From: Leptofilum sp965223285
Lineage (GTDB): Bacteria > Chloroflexota > Anaerolineae > Promineifilales > Promineifilaceae
Length of the DNA stretch: 64,000 bases
Assembly (NCBI RefSeq): GCF_965223285.1
Contig: NZ_OZ244997.1
Span: 5,270,001 to 5,334,000 of the forward strand
Direction: 5' to 3'
How positions within the stretch are numbered: the stretch's first letter is position 1; the number at the start of each line of letters is the position of its first letter. Shown in pieces: positions 7,828 through 16,350 of this stretch. Both the position numbers and the translations under genes were made by a program. The notes under the pieces were generated by a model. It had not been told where the DNA came from, did no database searches, and worked only from the letters and a program-made list of their open reading frames with translations.

Positions 7828-9330
7828 TCAAACAAACCTGGCGCGAATTTCGGCACTAACATAGTCCAAAATTGCTACGGTTAGGGCAATGAACCAAACA
7901 GCAATACCGGCAGAACGATAATCCAATAAGCGAATCCACTGTGCTAACAAGAAGCCAATACCGCCACCACCAACAAAGCCGATAATGGTGGACATGCGAA
8001 TGTTAATATCCCACCGATAGATAGTAAACGAAACAAACGGCGGGATAATTTGCGGGACAACTGCAAAGATAACTGTCTGCACCCAATTTGCACCGGTCGC
8101 CTGAATCGCTTCGATTGGGCCAGGGTCAATCGACTCAATAGATTCCGAATACAATTTACCCAGTGCCGCAATTGAATGGACTGTTAATGCCAGAATACCG
8201 GCAAAAGGCCCTAAACCGACTACAATCACAAAAATGATTGCCCAAATTAGAGGCTCAATGGAGCGAATGATGTTCAAGATGCCCCGGGTGACATAATAAA
8301 TACCTAGCGTCACCCGGTTGGCCGACATCAAGTTGCGGGCGGCAATAAAGCTAACCGGAATCGCCAAAATGACGCCAAAAAAGGTTGCCATCATGCCGAT
8401 GAAAATTGTTTCGGTAATTTTCTCAACCGACAGTTTGAGCTCTTCGCTTGCCTGGGCATCGCCCACGCTGGTGACTTGTTGTGCGCTTATGCGCCAAATC
8501 AACACATCATCCTGTGCACTTGGGGGCAGCAGCCGATAAGGCATGATGATATCCACTTCAAATTCCCCATTGTCATCAGGAATAACCTGGACGTACTCCC
8601 CTTCCTGACGCTGCCGGAAGGTGGCTAGGTTTGGATCTTCCCAGATGATTTCTGCAACTGTGCCGGGGATGAGATTGTACCCATTGAGCGTGATAATTGA
8701 GCCTAATTCGCCACTCTGTTCACTAAGCGAACCACAGGTAGGCGAGGCAACTATATAAGGCTCATCTACTAATGGTTCTGTTGGTGGGGGCGGAGATTCG
8801 GCACAGGGAACCTGAATGTCAGCCCAAACCGATCTTGTTTCTTCGGGATATTCAATTGCTTTTTCCCACGGCCAAAGTACACGCATGAGGGCAGGGCCAG
8901 CATCATCCGCCTGCGTAAATAGTGCCACCGGATTGATTTCGCCAATTTGCCACCCTAAACCAAAGAATACAGCCAGAACCATAAAGAGTAGGCCAACTGA
9001 AACCGTTTCTTTTTGCTTGGCAACGATGTAGGCGTCTACAATAATCCAAATGTAAAGGATGGCAACCAAGACACAGACAAAAACCAGAAATGGCTTTAGG
9101 CGTAATCCTTTCAGGAAGATATCAACAACGCCCTCGTCTCTGGGGGCAGCCAAGCGAAAGCGCCAAACTAGCAGGCCGAGGATGGTTGCCATGCTGAAGA
9201 ATAGCAGCAGCCCACGGCGATAGGCTCTGGCCAATAGCTGGCCTAACCCGGGAACAAGTGCAGAGAACAGGGCCGCTAAAGCTGGCGGCACAAGACTTTT
9301 CTTAGGGACAGGAGCATCATTGTTGGTCAT
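7828..9330 (-). CDS. phnE: Phosphonate/phosphite-type ABC transporter permease with extended extracellular domain
   Basis: This 500-residue inner-membrane permease is nearly twice the usual PhnE length of about 270. Residues 290-500 form the canonical permease core, with the membrane segment FGVILAIPVSFIAARN, the coupling-loop region EAIQATGANWVQT and the C-terminal IGFVGGGGIGFLL. The N-terminal half is unusual. It has a cytosolic start, two or three extra helices (about 35-55, 80-130) and a probable periplasmic beta domain near residues 195-285 with the IPT/TIG-like text GSIITLNGYNLIPG. The gene overlaps phnC by four bases. The extension may help bind substrate lipoproteins or the cell surface. 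Confidence 0.87.
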   Translation of the reverse strand: MTNNDAPVPKKSLVPPALAALFSALVPGLGQLLARAYRRGLLLFFSMATILGLLVWRFRLAAPRDEGVVDIFLKGLRLKPFLVFVCVLVAILYIWIIVDAYIVAKQKETVSVGLLFMVLAVFFGLGWQIGEINPVALFTQADDAGPALMRVLWPWEKAIEYPEETRSVWADIQVPCAESPPPPTEPLVDEPYIVASPTCGSLSEQSGELGSIITLNGYNLIPGTVAEIIWEDPNLATFRQRQEGEYVQVIPDDNGEFEVDIIMPYRLLPPSAQDDVLIWRISAQQVTSVGDAQASEELKLSVEKITETIFIGMMATFFGVILAIPVSFIAARNLMSANRVTLGIYYVTRGILNIIRSIEPLIWAIIFVIVVGLGPFAGILALTVHSIAALGKLYSESIESIDPGPIEAIQATGANWVQTVIFAVVPQIIPPFVSFTIYRWDINIRMSTIIGFVGGGGIGFLLAQWIRLLDYRSAGIAVWFIALTVAILDYVSAEIRARFV

Positions 9331-10133
9331 ACGGCCGTTCCCCCCATGTTTTGCAAACTACCTTCCAGCCCCCCGCCGACACGTTCTGCATCTTCCCCGT
9401 AAATTTCCTTAAATTCGCTATCGGTCATTGCTTGAATATCTTTCCGGCTGCCGCGATAGGCAATTTCACCGCTTCGTAGGCCAATAACGCTGGTGGCATA
9501 CCTTTGCACCAAATCCAGGTAATGCAGGCTGCACAAAATCGTCATATTGTCTTCCTTATTCAGATTTTCTAAGCGCAGCATGATTGAATGTGCCAAAACC
9601 GGGTCTAAACTGGCTACCGGCTCATCGGCCAGAATCATCTCCGGCTCTTGCATGAGTGCCCTGGCGACCCCAACCCGCTGCTGCTGTCCCCCACTCAACT
9701 CATCGGCGCGTTTATGAATTTGATCGGCTATGCCCAAACGCTTCAGAGCCTCGACCGCTTTTTTATGATCCTCAGGCGAGAAGCGCCCTAGTAAACTTTT
9801 CCATGAAGACGTATAGCCTAATCGCCCAGATAGCACATTAGTCAGAACAGAAGACCGTTTGACCAAATTGAAATGTTGGAAGACCATGCCAATTTTGCGG
9901 CGAGCATTGCGCAAATCTTCCCCACTTAGCTTGGCAAGATCAACGCCATTCCAAAGGATTTCCCCTTCCGTGGGATCAATGAGTCGATTAATGCAGCGTA
10001 ACAAAGTGGATTTTCCTGAACCGCTTAGGCCAATAACGACCAGAAACTCACCATCAGGAACTGTAAAGCTAACATTTTTTAGAGCAACGGTGCCATCGTT
10101 GTAAACTTTGGTTAGATTTCGCACCTCAAGCAT
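9327..10133 (-). CDS. phnC: Phosphonate-type ABC transporter ATP-binding protein
   Basis: This 268-residue ATPase has Walker A GLSGSGKST near residue 35, Q-loop FQHFNLV, signature LSGGQQQRVGVARAL and Walker B MILADEPVASLD, all intact. Sequence style and neighbours fit PhnC, which drives uptake of phosphonate, phosphite or related oxyanions with PhnE and PhnD. It is translationally coupled to phnE through a four-base overlap. An intercistronic stem-loop separates it from phnD, which should let the binding protein be made in excess. Confidence 0.92.
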   Translation of the reverse strand: MLEVRNLTKVYNDGTVALKNVSFTVPDGEFLVVIGLSGSGKSTLLRCINRLIDPTEGEILWNGVDLAKLSGEDLRNARRKIGMVFQHFNLVKRSSVLTNVLSGRLGYTSSWKSLLGRFSPEDHKKAVEALKRLGIADQIHKRADELSGGQQQRVGVARALMQEPEMILADEPVASLDPVLAHSIMLRLENLNKEDNMTILCSLHYLDLVQRYATSVIGLRSGEIAYRGSRKDIQAMTDSEFKEIYGEDAERVGGGLEGSLQNMGGTAV

Positions 10134-10184
10134 AACAGTCTCCTTGCTGACCGAACTGAACTTTTATAAAAAGATGTAAACTAA

Positions 10185-10214
10185 AGCGGAGAGACATTTC
10201 CATGCCTCTCCGCT
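10185..10214 (-). terminator. Intercistronic stem-loop between phnD and phnC
   Basis: A nine-base perfect stem (AGCGGAGAG with CTCTCCGCT) has a 12-base loop. The downstream T content is broken (TTTAGTTTACATCTTTTT), so it may only partly terminate or may stabilise the phnD message. Confidence 0.55.
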
Positions 10215-10242
10215 CTTAAACTAAAGATTCACAATTGTTCTG

Positions 10243-11139
10243 TTATTGCAGGTCTTCTGGAGAGACACCTGCGGCATCCAAAATTTGGCGGAACTGATCA
10301 TAAAAGGAATCATCGTGCTTTTCTAAAGCAGTCCATTCATAGGCAGTATCCAGTGCCTCAACGCCCTCTTCTGTTGCCGCAATCGCTAACAAGCCATCAT
10401 TAAGTTGGTCTCGTAGTTCGCGAGAGACGCTGGGAACATATTGAACGCCGTCATTGGGAATATCACCAGAAATAAAGATGACCTGCAAAACATCCATGAC
10501 ATCTGGATTGTCTTCTTCAATGGTGGAACGGGCATCAACAAAAGATGATCCCGCATCGCAATCACCATTGTATACACCAGAAACGGCCGCATCGTGCGAG
10601 CCTGCATCAACGATTTGAGTTAGATCGTTATCAGGATCAACGCCTGCTGCTCTCAATTCCAGGCTAGGAATAATCCAACCGCTGGTAGAAAGCGGGTCAG
10701 GGCGACAGAAGGTCTTTCCAGCCAGGTCTTCCAGCGAAGCAATGCCGCTGTCAGCTCGCGTAAAAATTTGGCCATTATAGCTTGGGCTGCCAAAGCGGAC
10801 AGATACCAGCTCGGCTTCGGCGCAGCCACGCTCTGAAGCCAGCATATAAGCAAAAGTTGCCAAAGAAGCCATATGTGCTTTTGGCGGATCGCTGCACATT
10901 GCTTCGATAGCACCTGCATACTCAGTTGCTACAAAGGGTTCAACAACGAGGCCGGTTTCTTCAAAAAGAAGAGCCGCTACTTCATCAAATCCTGTGAGAA
11001 CAGTTTCGCTTTCTCCAGATGGTACAAGAACCCAGATAATTGGATTTTCTTCCGTACCTAACTCCGGTTCACCACAGCCCGCAAGGACTACCATGAACAT
11101 GCCCAAGAGGGCAATTAGAATGACTAAACGCTTCTTCAT
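10243..11139 (-). CDS. phnD: Phosphonate/phosphate/phosphite-type substrate-binding lipoprotein
   Basis: This is a 298-residue lipoprotein. The signal peptide MKKRLVILIALLGMF ends in the lipobox VLAGC (cysteine near residue 21). The mature part is PhnD-like. LVPSGESETVLTGFDEVAALL opens the domain, HMASLATFAYMLA and the serine motif PLSTSGWIIPSL form the oxyanion pocket, and DAGSHDAAVSGVYNGDCDAG continues it. ATG at 11139 is preceded by GAGGAGGA, the best ribosome site in the region; 13 codons of upstream open frame are ignored. It leads the phnD-phnC-phnE operon. No C-P lyase is visible nearby, so the substrate may be phosphite, a simple phosphonate or a phosphate ester. Confidence 0.9.
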   Translation of the reverse strand: MKKRLVILIALLGMFMVVLAGCGEPELGTEENPIIWVLVPSGESETVLTGFDEVAALLFEETGLVVEPFVATEYAGAIEAMCSDPPKAHMASLATFAYMLASERGCAEAELVSVRFGSPSYNGQIFTRADSGIASLEDLAGKTFCRPDPLSTSGWIIPSLELRAAGVDPDNDLTQIVDAGSHDAAVSGVYNGDCDAGSSFVDARSTIEEDNPDVMDVLQVIFISGDIPNDGVQYVPSVSRELRDQLNDGLLAIAATEEGVEALDTAYEWTALEKHDDSFYDQFRQILDAAGVSPEDLQ

Positions 11140-11167
11140 ACTGTTTTTCCTCCTCATATTAGGAAAT

Positions 11168-11218
11168 GTAAAAACCAAAAGAGCTTTGAATTACAAAAGT
11201 CTGGGAATTGGTTTTTAC
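11168..11218 (-). promoter_or_regulatory. Hairpin in the phnD 5' leader
   Basis: A perfect 11-bp inverted repeat, GTAAAAACCAA (11168-11178) with TTGGTTTTTAC (11208-11218), encloses a 29-base loop. Its near end lies 28 bases upstream of the phnD start codon. It could be a regulatory leader structure or an operator. No known riboswitch class is recognised. Confidence 0.45.
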
Positions 11219-11512
11219 TTGAGCAAACCACAGAGAAATCGCTCTTCGTTTTTTAAATTACTTTCTGTGATTTGCAAACGAGTGATGTAAAAAACTTGGA
11301 AACCGAATTCGCCAATTACTCGAATCTCATCCTAACTTTACACGTTAATGGCAGTGGCGAAGAGTGCGAAGGTGTGCAGGAAGGTGAGACCGGATTATAT
11401 AGCACGGATCTTAACTGTGCCAAGTGTCAACTGTTAAAAATCTGGTGCTTAAACGGCGTGTGAAGCCTAAAAAACTTGACATTTACCTAGAACGACCGGA
11501 AATAGTATCTAC

Positions 11513-11546
11513 GAAAAAAGGCAGCATGGCTTAGTCATGCTGCCTT
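11513..11546 (-). terminator. Rho-independent terminator of the sugar-type ABC operon
   Basis: An 11-bp perfect stem (11518-11528 with 11536-11546) with a seven-base loop is followed on the minus strand by T-rich sequence. It is 70 bases past the stop at 11616. Confidence 0.9.
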
Positions 11547-11615
11547 CTTGCTTTGTGAAATAATGGAGGGGAAACGGCCGTTCCTGCCTCCATTACCATT
11601 ATTATTGAAAAAAAA

Positions 11616-13190
11616 TTAGTTGCCGATTTCTTCCAGCAGCTCTTCTTGCAGCTCGTTTGCTGTTTCCGTCAAGTCGTCCAAGGTAGCCTGCACATCGCCA
11701 CCTTGAATGATGACATTATAGGCTTCTTGTGCGGCATCACGAACAGACTGGTAGGAGATGAGCTGAGGCTCAAATTTGCCATACTGCAACAAGTCTAATG
11801 CAGTGGCCCAAACTGGATTTTGCTCATTGTAATCACCCAAGAACTCCACAGCACCCGCATTGGTGGGGAAGTAGTTACTGGCTTCAACCCAACGAGCCTG
11901 AGGTTCTGGTGAAGTGAACCATTTCACAAACTGCCAAGCGGCCAGCTGTTGTTCTGGGGTGGTCTTGACGATCATTACGTCACCACCGTAGATGTTCATA
12001 ACAGGGTCGCCTGTGATGTGCGGAATGGCAGCAACACCATACTCGTCCGGTTCAGTGCCTGCATCCTCAGCAATCGTAGCAAAGTCGCCTACGTAGAACG
12101 GGATACCGGAGCTTGAACCCTGAGCAAAGAGTGCATTGCGGGAAGCTACTTCTGGGTTCGGGAAGCCATCAAAGAAGTAAGCACAAACTTGGCCATCTTC
12201 ACCAAGGGTAGCCAGTTCAACCAACATTTCCATAGCCTGCACGGTTGCATCACTGTTGTAGATGTATTCAGTGCCTTCCGCATTTAGGACGTCACCACCA
12301 AAAGCAAAGGTCCAGGCAGCAAGTGCAGAGGCATCATCACGTAAAACGTAACCGCCTACGCCACTTTCGCTAGCAGCAGCAGCAGCACAAGACATCTCTA
12401 CAAATTCATCTGGGGTAGTTGGCGGCGCATCATAACCCAGGTCGCGCAAGTAAGACATATTGACGTGCAGTAATTCAATGGAACGGTTTGGCGGGAAGCC
12501 TAAGCGCTGATCGTCGAAGGCAACATGAATACTCTGGTTAAAGAAGCTCTGGTAGAAAGATGCCTGTTCTTCTTCCGACAAACCCCAATGGGAATCGTTT
12601 ACATACTCATTCAGGTCTACCAGCGATTCATTTAGTTGATAGAAAGCCTGATCATTCTGGTAACCAACAACAAGCGCAGCAGGAACTTCACCAGCAGCCA
12701 CGCTAGCGTTGACCGCGTCGCGGATGTCGTTATACCCACCTTGGTTCAACGCTTCAATTGTGATACCGCATTCGTTGGTCTCATTATATTCTGCAACAAT
12801 CTCCAGCAGCAGCTCTTCACGACTACTACTGTGGTTGTGCCACCAAACGACGGTCTGACCGCGCGGATCGACACCAGCAAATGGACCATCGCTGACAGGG
12901 CCACAAGGCTCCATCACCTCTTCCATTGCTTCTTCGGCTTCATCCATGACTTCTTCAGCCTCATCCATTACCTCTTCGGCAGTTTCTTCAACTTCATCCA
13001 TCACTTCTTCAGCTTCTTCTGCTACATCTTCGGCGGCTTCTTCTACGGTGTCCGCTACGTCTGAGGCAACATCTTCTACAGTATCAACCGCATCTTCTAC
13101 GGCATCTTCCGCAGTGCCACCACAGGCAACCAGAAACATCGGCACAATTAAGGCCAGAAGCATAAACCATTTAACGTACTTTTTAGACAT
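11616..13190 (-). CDS. Sugar-type ABC substrate-binding lipoprotein with long acidic helical linker
   Basis: The 524-residue protein starts with a signal peptide ending in lipobox FLVAC (Cys23). Residues 27-94 are a nearly pure Glu/Asp/Ala/Val/Met stretch with repeats such as EEVMDEAEEVMDEAEE, predicted as one long negatively charged helix or coiled coil. From residue 95 it is a family 1 extracellular solute-binding protein (GQTVVWWHNHSSSREELL at the start, then YNIYGGDVMIVKTTPEQQLAAWQF-type text), as in UgpB or MalE relatives for glycerol-phosphate diesters or oligosaccharides. Two permeases are encoded upstream on the same strand, with no ATPase gene nearby. The acidic spacer is unusual and probably lifts the binding domain from the membrane. 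Confidence 0.88.
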   Translation of the reverse strand: MSKKYVKWFMLLALIVPMFLVACGGTAEDAVEDAVDTVEDVASDVADTVEEAAEDVAEEAEEVMDEVEETAEEVMDEAEEVMDEAEEAMEEVMEPCGPVSDGPFAGVDPRGQTVVWWHNHSSSREELLLEIVAEYNETNECGITIEALNQGGYNDIRDAVNASVAAGEVPAALVVGYQNDQAFYQLNESLVDLNEYVNDSHWGLSEEEQASFYQSFFNQSIHVAFDDQRLGFPPNRSIELLHVNMSYLRDLGYDAPPTTPDEFVEMSCAAAAASESGVGGYVLRDDASALAAWTFAFGGDVLNAEGTEYIYNSDATVQAMEMLVELATLGEDGQVCAYFFDGFPNPEVASRNALFAQGSSSGIPFYVGDFATIAEDAGTEPDEYGVAAIPHITGDPVMNIYGGDVMIVKTTPEQQLAAWQFVKWFTSPEPQARWVEASNYFPTNAGAVEFLGDYNEQNPVWATALDLLQYGKFEPQLISYQSVRDAAQEAYNVIIQGGDVQATLDDLTETANELQEELLEEIGN

Positions 13191-13356
13191 TTGTCTTCTC
13201 CTCGAAACGTTTGTTTCAATAAAAGATTTTATTGCAGAGTTTGTTCAAGAGTTTTCTGCAATTTGTAAAACTAGGCGTTGTCGGTCTTGATAAGCTAGAC
13301 CTCAGTGTGAATTCTTTTGCTTACCGCATCACCTCCTTTTAGCATAAATTTTCGGC

Positions 13357-14244
13357 TTATCCTTTGAGACCCGAGCGCGTCATTGCTTCAATGAATTGGC
13401 GCTGGGTAAAGAAATAAATAACCAAAATTGGCAAGATTGTAATGATGGCCCCAGCCATTTGTAAATTGACAAAACTTCCTGCTTCTTGCAGGAAGGCTTG
13501 CAGTCCAAAAGAGATGGGACGCCATTCCAAAGAGCGTGTTACCAGAATTGGCCAGGCCAAACTATCCCAACTGCCCAAAAAACCAAACAGTCCCAAAATA
13601 AGAATGGGGGCCTTAGAAAGGGGCACAACAATTTGCATAAGATAGCGTAAATGCCCCGCGCCATCAATTTGCGCAGAGTCCCACAATTCATCAGGGATTT
13701 GCTGAAAAAATTGACGCAGCAAGAAAATGCCAAAGGCACTGGCCATAAAAGGGATGGTTAATGCAGGCCAGTTATCAATCCATTGAAAAGGTGTTACCTT
13801 GCCCAACCAGGAGACCGTTAGAAAGTTTGGTACCCAGACGATGGCTGCTGGTAACGTAAGTGTTGACAAAAATAAGCCAAACAACAGGTTTTTTCCTGGA
13901 AACTCCATGCGAGCGAAGGCATATGCAGCCAAGACGCCAAATACAACTTCTCCAGCAACGGTGATCAGGGCAATTTGCAGGCTGTTGAAGAAAAATTCAG
14001 AAAAATCTGCTTCTTCCCATGCTTCTAAATAGTTGCTCCATTGTGGGGTGCTGGGCAAAAAGGTTTGGCTGGTCGCTTCCGTCAAGTTCATAAGCGAAAT
14101 GCTAATCGTTGCCAAAAACGGGATGATTGAAATGATTGCACCTGTGATGAGCACGGCGTAGGTGAGAAAGCGTGCCCAATTGAACCCGGATCGGGCAGTC
14201 TGGATTGGCTGATTGGTAACGGGCGTTGCAACTTGATTAGCCAT
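13357..14244 (-). CDS. Sugar-type ABC transporter permease (MalG/UgpE-like)
   Basis: This 295-residue inner-membrane permease has six predicted helices. The coupling motif WDSAQIDGAGHLRYLMQIVVPLSKAP is the EAA loop of carbohydrate importers, and the C-terminus QFIEAMTRSGLKG is typical of MalG-like proteins. ATG at 14244 follows AGGGAGGG. It overlaps the stop of the preceding permease by eight bases, so translation is coupled. A longer upstream open frame exists but would lie inside the other permease and is not used. It works with the permease at 14237-15958 and the lipoprotein at 11616; the missing ATPase is probably a shared one encoded elsewhere. Confidence 0.92.
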   Translation of the reverse strand: MANQVATPVTNQPIQTARSGFNWARFLTYAVLITGAIISIIPFLATISISLMNLTEATSQTFLPSTPQWSNYLEAWEEADFSEFFFNSLQIALITVAGEVVFGVLAAYAFARMEFPGKNLLFGLFLSTLTLPAAIVWVPNFLTVSWLGKVTPFQWIDNWPALTIPFMASAFGIFLLRQFFQQIPDELWDSAQIDGAGHLRYLMQIVVPLSKAPILILGLFGFLGSWDSLAWPILVTRSLEWRPISFGLQAFLQEAGSFVNLQMAGAIITILPILVIYFFTQRQFIEAMTRSGLKG

Positions 14245-15958
14245 AGAAAACCCTCCCTTTAGAAAAGCGATCGAGTAAGGCCGTTGCGCTAAGAATAACA
14301 AGGAGCAGAATGATACCAAGCGCGGCGGCGTAGCCAATGCGAGTGTCTCGGTTGAAGGCATCGAAAATGACCAGGCTGGCTGTGTCCATCGTGCCGAGCG
14401 CGGCGCGGGTACGTAAAACAAAAATGGTGTTGAACGCTTTAAAGGTGCCGATAACGCCAAAAATGGTGAGAAAATAGGTGATAGGTGAGAGCAGCGGCAG
14501 CGTGATATGGCGGAATTGCGCCCAACGGCTAGCACCATCCATTGAAGCCGCTTCGTAATATTCCCGCGAAATGTTTCCCAAGCCAGCTAAAAAGAAAACA
14601 ACGTTGTAGCCAGTATATTTCCAAATGCCGAAGATGATGGCAACAACTAGAGCCAAACTCGGCCCAGCAGCCCAGTCTGGGACAGTGAAGTTGAAGGCAT
14701 CCCCAATTAGTTGATTGATGCCATTGGGTTCATTCAGCCAGCCTAAAGGTTCGAGTCCTATTGATGTCATGACTGTATTTATAAGGCCCGATGTGTTGCC
14801 TGAGAATAAAACTTTGAAGACGGCCGCTGCACCCACTGCTGGCGTAATATATGGCAAAAAGTAGACCATGCGGAACGCGCCTTTGGCCTGAATGTCCTGA
14901 TAAAGGAGCGTTGCCAGCACCAGACCAAAGAATAGTTCAGCGGGGAGAGCTCCAATAACGTAGAAGATGGTTGTGCGTAGACTAATCCACCAGTCGCTGT
15001 CACCTTCAGCGATGACGACGGGAAGCTCACTAATGAGCACCCAACCGCCAATCATCAAAAGGATGCCAGCGAAGAAGCGTAGGCCGGTTTGCAGGTTAGA
15101 ATCGCGGTGTGCGGCCGTTCGCCAGACAAGCCAGGAAAGCAACAGCAGCACAAAGCCAGCACTGATGGTAACCATCTGCGCCCAAATGGCTAAAGATTCG
15201 CCTTCTTCCAATGCCTCCGCGTAGGCGAGTTGAATTTCATTAAACGTTACCCAACCAATAGCGATGGCGAGAATGAGCATGAATACGGCCGTTAATAGCT
15301 TGCCTGTATAAAATCCATCTCTTAACGTCTGTGGGCTGTTTCGCTGAATTAGAAAATAAGCGGCACCACTTAAAATGAACGCCAGAATTGCGTAATAAAA
15401 CGTAGAAGCCACCCCCGGTGCGTTCCACGCCTCAGACACAAATTGAGGGAAAAGCTCATTACGCTCTTCGGCTGTGAACCCAACCAGCCTTTCGCCAACT
15501 TCTAACAGGCCAGGCATAAAAGCAAAGACCAGCCACAGCAACAGCCCCAACCCTATGGCACTCAGCGACGCCGGTAAAAGCCAGCGCCACGGCGATTCAT
15601 TCCTCTTGCGTGCAGTGGCCAGTAGCTCATTAACATTGCGAATGGCCACTACTATAAAGAAAAGTGCCAACCAGAAGGCTAGCACATAAGCAAGATTATC
15701 AATGGCACGGACGTATTGACCCAAGCCATCAGGCCGACCGACCACATTATTGAGACCGGCCCGTGTACTTTGGTAAGCAGAAAATACCAATGGGAATAGC
15801 CCAAATAATCCAATAATGATGGTCGCTGGCAGGAGGAACAAATAAGCCAGTAACGCCTCTCGGCGTTTGAGGCCACGTCGTCCAGAAAAAATTGCCAGGC
15901 CAGATTGCTGTGGCTTCGCTTTGGTTTTGGGTTGAGAGGGTATTGCGGTGTCGCTCAT
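14237..15958 (-). CDS. Sugar-type ABC transporter permease with extra membrane segments (MalF/UgpA-like)
   Basis: This 573-residue permease is about twice the usual 290-300. The first helix region (LAYLFLLPATIIIGLFGLFPLVFSAYQS) and the C-terminal half from about residue 330 (FYVIGALPAELFFGLVLATLL, the EAA loop YEAASMDGASRWAQFRHITLPLLSP) form a standard MalF-like core. Between them, about residues 80-320, lie additional helices and periplasmic loops not needed for a permease. They recall the large periplasmic P2 insertion of E. coli MalF in position only. It is the first gene of the operon. The insertion is unexplained. Confidence 0.88.
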   Translation of the reverse strand: MSDTAIPSQPKTKAKPQQSGLAIFSGRRGLKRREALLAYLFLLPATIIIGLFGLFPLVFSAYQSTRAGLNNVVGRPDGLGQYVRAIDNLAYVLAFWLALFFIVVAIRNVNELLATARKRNESPWRWLLPASLSAIGLGLLLWLVFAFMPGLLEVGERLVGFTAEERNELFPQFVSEAWNAPGVASTFYYAILAFILSGAAYFLIQRNSPQTLRDGFYTGKLLTAVFMLILAIAIGWVTFNEIQLAYAEALEEGESLAIWAQMVTISAGFVLLLLSWLVWRTAAHRDSNLQTGLRFFAGILLMIGGWVLISELPVVIAEGDSDWWISLRTTIFYVIGALPAELFFGLVLATLLYQDIQAKGAFRMVYFLPYITPAVGAAAVFKVLFSGNTSGLINTVMTSIGLEPLGWLNEPNGINQLIGDAFNFTVPDWAAGPSLALVVAIIFGIWKYTGYNVVFFLAGLGNISREYYEAASMDGASRWAQFRHITLPLLSPITYFLTIFGVIGTFKAFNTIFVLRTRAALGTMDTASLVIFDAFNRDTRIGYAAALGIILLLVILSATALLDRFSKGRVFYG

Positions 15959-16350
15959 AGCTGTATCCTTTGCTATGCGGCAGCAGCCAGCTTGCGCTGC
16001 CTTACCGTGCTAATATCCTGAATGTTAAAAGGTTGTTTGGGCTGTGAAAACAGTGGCCTGAAGATTAGATATCATCATATAGTAGGTGTAATGTGGGATG
16101 TATTTATGTGTATTTGAGTTCTCCCGATAAACGATTTTCTCTGAACCGTATCGCATTATATCACGCGGCTTTTTGTGGGCAACAGCCCAGCTCGTGAATT
16201 CAAAGTGAACTGGTTAAGGGCAGGCTAACGTGATGTAAACATTTTGTTAAAGCGCGATCTGTTACCGTTGTTTACCACTTACTTTTCTGCGCCGTGCTAT
16301 AATTTCCCGCACATGCAATATAGAGACCATTTTTAAGGAAAAACGTCACA
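15959..16350. other. Divergent promoter region between the sugar ABC operon and the nuclease gene
   Basis: No gene is seen. The region contains the extended -10 promoter for the rightward gene. The part next to the permease is AT-rich (around 16060-16110) and should hold the leftward promoter, but no clear consensus or operator palindrome was found. Confidence 0.5.
16295..16303 (+). promoter_or_regulatory. Extended -10 promoter of the extracellular nuclease gene
   Basis: TGCTATAAT is a perfect extended -10 element, 48 bases before the start at 16351. No good -35 is present, as is usual for extended -10 promoters. Confidence 0.6.

Larger units (their letters stand above)
11140..11615. other. 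Leader and spacer between the two ABC importer operons
   Basis: The spacer holds a hairpin leader in front of phnD (11168-11218) and the terminator of the sugar-type operon (11513-11546). The stretch between them is AT-rich with no supported gene. The phnD promoter must lie here but no consensus could be fixed. Confidence 0.5.

Noticed and set aside
11272..11463. 63-codon plus-strand frame between the two ABC operons
   Set aside because: No ribosome site or recognisable domain; ends before the terminator of the opposite gene.
12636..13064. 142-codon plus-strand frame opposite the acidic lipoprotein helix
   Set aside because: It is the antisense of a Glu/Ala-rich repeat, giving a Phe/His/Ser-rich product, with no ribosome site or family.
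14245..14538. 98-codon upstream extension of the MalG-like permease
   Set aside because: It lies inside the first permease and has no homology; a clear AGGGAGGG ribosome site marks the ATG at 14244.
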